DNA from: Flavobacteriales bacterium
GTDB lineage: Bacteria; Bacteroidota; Bacteroidia; Flavobacteriales_E; Vicingaceae
Direction: 5' to 3'
Assembly: GCA_002401955.1 (NCBI GenBank)
Contig: NVUQ01000003.1
Span: forward strand, 1-64,000
Length of the DNA: 64,000 nt
Shown here: positions 63,075 through 64,000 of the stretch, piece after piece
Position numbering within the stretch: position 1 is the first letter of the stretch
How the letters are laid out: every line of letters starts with the position of its first letter
Made by a program: the position numbers and the translations under genes
Notes under the pieces: model-generated
The model's input: only the letters and a program-made list of their open reading frames with translations
What the model was told of the DNA's origin: nothing
Databases searched by the model: none

Positions 63075-63449
63075 ATGGAAAAAATAGCACTTGCACTAGT
63101 AGATGATGAAGCTTTAATTGTTACACTTTTAAATGACTTTTTTACGCTACAAGATGACATAGAGGTTTGCTTAACCAGTAACAGTGGTGAAGATTTTTTA
63201 GAGGAATTAGCTCAGCAAACAACACTACCCGAAGTATTGGTGTTAGACCTAAAAATGAAAGAAAATAGTGGTGTTGATGTTTTAGGAGTTTTAAAAGAAA
63301 GCTATCCTACCATAAATACCATTATTATGTCATCGCATTATAATAAATCGTTTATGGGTTTTATGTTAAAAACTGGTGCAGCAGCATTTATTCCTAAAGG
63401 TATTTCTCCTCAAGAGCTCTTAAAAATAGTTAGAGAGGTAAAAGAATAA
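63075..63449 (+). CDS. Response regulator, receiver domain only
   Basis: 124 residues that make up just a receiver domain: acidic pocket Asp10/Asp11, phospho-acceptor Asp58 (VLDLKMKENSG), MSS in the Thr/Ser switch and Lys108 (FIPKG). Regulators paired with HisKA_3 kinases usually also carry a LuxR-type DNA-binding domain, which is missing here; no HTH is found in any frame downstream, where repeats begin. It may have lost its output domain or work as a single-domain regulator. Confidence 0.9.
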   Translation: MEKIALALVDDEALIVTLLNDFFTLQDDIEVCLTSNSGEDFLEELAQQTTLPEVLVLDLKMKENSGVDVLGVLKESYPTINTIIMSSHYNKSFMGFMLKTGAAAFIPKGISPQELLKIVREVKE

Positions 63450-63561
63450 ATTCTTTTTTTGTTACTTCTAATGTCCAACGCTTCAAACTCATTTTACTGC
63501 ATCTGGATACCCGATTTCGCGGGTAAGGAGTAAGAGACAGAACTCTTAACTTAATAACATT

Positions 63562-63595
63562 AAAGCAGAGCCTTTCGAGGAATTCTTTTGAATTA
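63562..63595. repeat. GAAGCAGAGC-type repeat, decayed copy
   Basis: AAAGCAGAGCCTTTCGAGGA then ATTCTTTTGAATT matches the hairpin and flank at 55214-55246. It lies in the 495-base gap 63450-63944, which is filled by repeats and has no gene. Confidence 0.65.
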
Positions 63596-63602
63596 AAAAT
63601 GT

Positions 63603-63713
63603 CATACCAATTTAATTTCAAAACACCCAACAATGGTTTTTGTATAATGCCGATAGAGATTCAAAGCCAGAGAATGAGAGTAACGAAATTATAGGGCATT
63701 TTGATTACAAATC
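63603..63713. repeat. MITE-like dispersed repeat, copy 3 (right end replaced)
   Basis: Follows copy 1 almost base for base from CATACCAATTTAATTTC to GATTACAAATC, with GATAGAGATTC in place of GATAGATAATC. The final CGGTATA is missing and the sequence runs straight into TGTCATTCCGA, the start of another repeat family. Confidence 0.85.
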
Positions 63714-63716
63714 TGT

Positions 63717-63789
63717 GTCATTCCGATTGGATCCCGATTTTTTCTATCGGGAGGAACAGAGGAATCTGTTGAAAATAGTATTCGACAAA
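63717..63789 (+). repeat. TGTCATTCCGA palindrome-family copy
   Basis: Starts TGTCATTCCGATTGGATCCC, includes a hairpin ATCCCGATTTTTTCTATCGGGAG and continues GAGGAATCTGTTGAAAATAG. The TGTCATT..GA opening and the GAGGAATCT arm match the repeat at 8383-8504 and the half unit at 17831. No nuclease gene accompanies this copy. Confidence 0.65.
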
Positions 63790-63904
63790 CGAGGCACTAG
63801 AGCGTCAGCATGAATTATTAATTTTAAAGAATTCTTCATCAATAAAAGCTACTGCCAACTTAATATCATCCTAGCTTACTTTTTTTCAATTTTTGAAACA
63901 AAAA

Positions 63905-63926
63905 AGCCCGATAATAACATCGGGCT
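63905..63926 (-). terminator. Rho-independent terminator for a leftward gene
   Basis: On the minus strand AGCCCGAT-GTTATT-ATCGGGCT is followed by TTTTTTG. It lies 18 bases beyond the stop codon at 63945 of a gene entering from the right edge. Confidence 0.85.
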
Positions 63927-63944
63927 ATCAATTATAGAAACTGT

Positions 63945-64000
63945 TTAGGCTACACTCTCTGGTAATTTTACTCCTTTCCAGTATTGCATAGATACAAAAG
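63945..64000 (-). CDS. 3' end of a leftward gene (partial)
   Basis: The last codons before TAA read VSMQYWKGVKLPESVA in the minus direction. A good terminator follows at the right distance, which supports a real gene whose body is outside the window. The family cannot be told from 17 residues. Confidence 0.5.
   Translation of the reverse strand, partial: FVSMQYWKGVKLPESVA

Overview
The window looks like chromosomal DNA of a Bacteroidota bacterium, most likely a marine Flavobacteriales lineage. The evidence is the low G+C, the many secreted proteins with type IX secretion system (T9SS) C-terminal sorting domains, gliding-associated C-terminal domains, a DUF5686 protein, TAnnTTTG-type -7 promoter elements, and conserved neighbourhoods such as dxr/rseP and acpP-fabF-rnc. 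I cannot name the species.

Layout. 1-2.5 kb: a long CTAA microsatellite beside a secreted GH16 glucanase and a secreted coiled-coil protein. 2.7-6.4 kb: two exported proteins of unknown function and metF. 6.5-17.1 kb: lepA, then a leftward run (mercaptopyruvate-type sulfurtransferase, GNAT-methyltransferase fusion, T9SS esterase, DUF5686 outer-membrane protein, VOC protein, cation/proton antiporter, M42 peptidase). 17.2-18.6 kb: an array of five full and one half palindromic units, about 190 bp apart, holding a small GIY-YIG nuclease gene. 19-31 kb: asd and giant surface proteins (lamin-tail, CUB, P-domain, PKD), then a VWA protein. 31-36 kb: dxr, an OmpA-like protein, rseP, an exported protein and a NodB deacetylase. 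36.0-37.4 kb: a 1.29-kb insertion carrying a RelE/ParE-type toxin-antitoxin pair, bounded by an 88-bp duplication of the deacetylase 3' end. 37.4-51.8 kb: housekeeping genes (purN, iodotyrosine-deiodinase-like flavoprotein, acpP, fabF, rnc, plsC, trpS, alr, tdk, M28 peptidase, thioesterase) with an OmpA protein and a T9SS adhesin. 51.8-55.3 kb: an accessory patch with an orphan gene among repeat copies and a T9SS-secreted iodothyronine-deiodinase-like protein. 55.3-63.5 kb: HU, rnz, a STAS protein, phoH, a SAM hydroxide adenosyltransferase, an aminotransferase and a two-component cluster. The right end is repeat-rich.

The most notable non-gene structures are: (i) the GIY-YIG gene inside palindromes whose spacers copy the 3' end and terminator of the neighbouring gene; (ii) a 117-bp MITE-like element present as three near-complete copies and two fragments; (iii) the toxin-antitoxin insertion that replaced a gene's 3' end with a homologous one; (iv) a perfect 16-bp hairpin inside the RNase III coding sequence; and (v) an alanine racemase whose conserved N-terminus extends upstream of its first ATG with no usual start codon. 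No rRNA, tRNA or CRISPR array was recognised. All functions are inferred from sequence reading alone.
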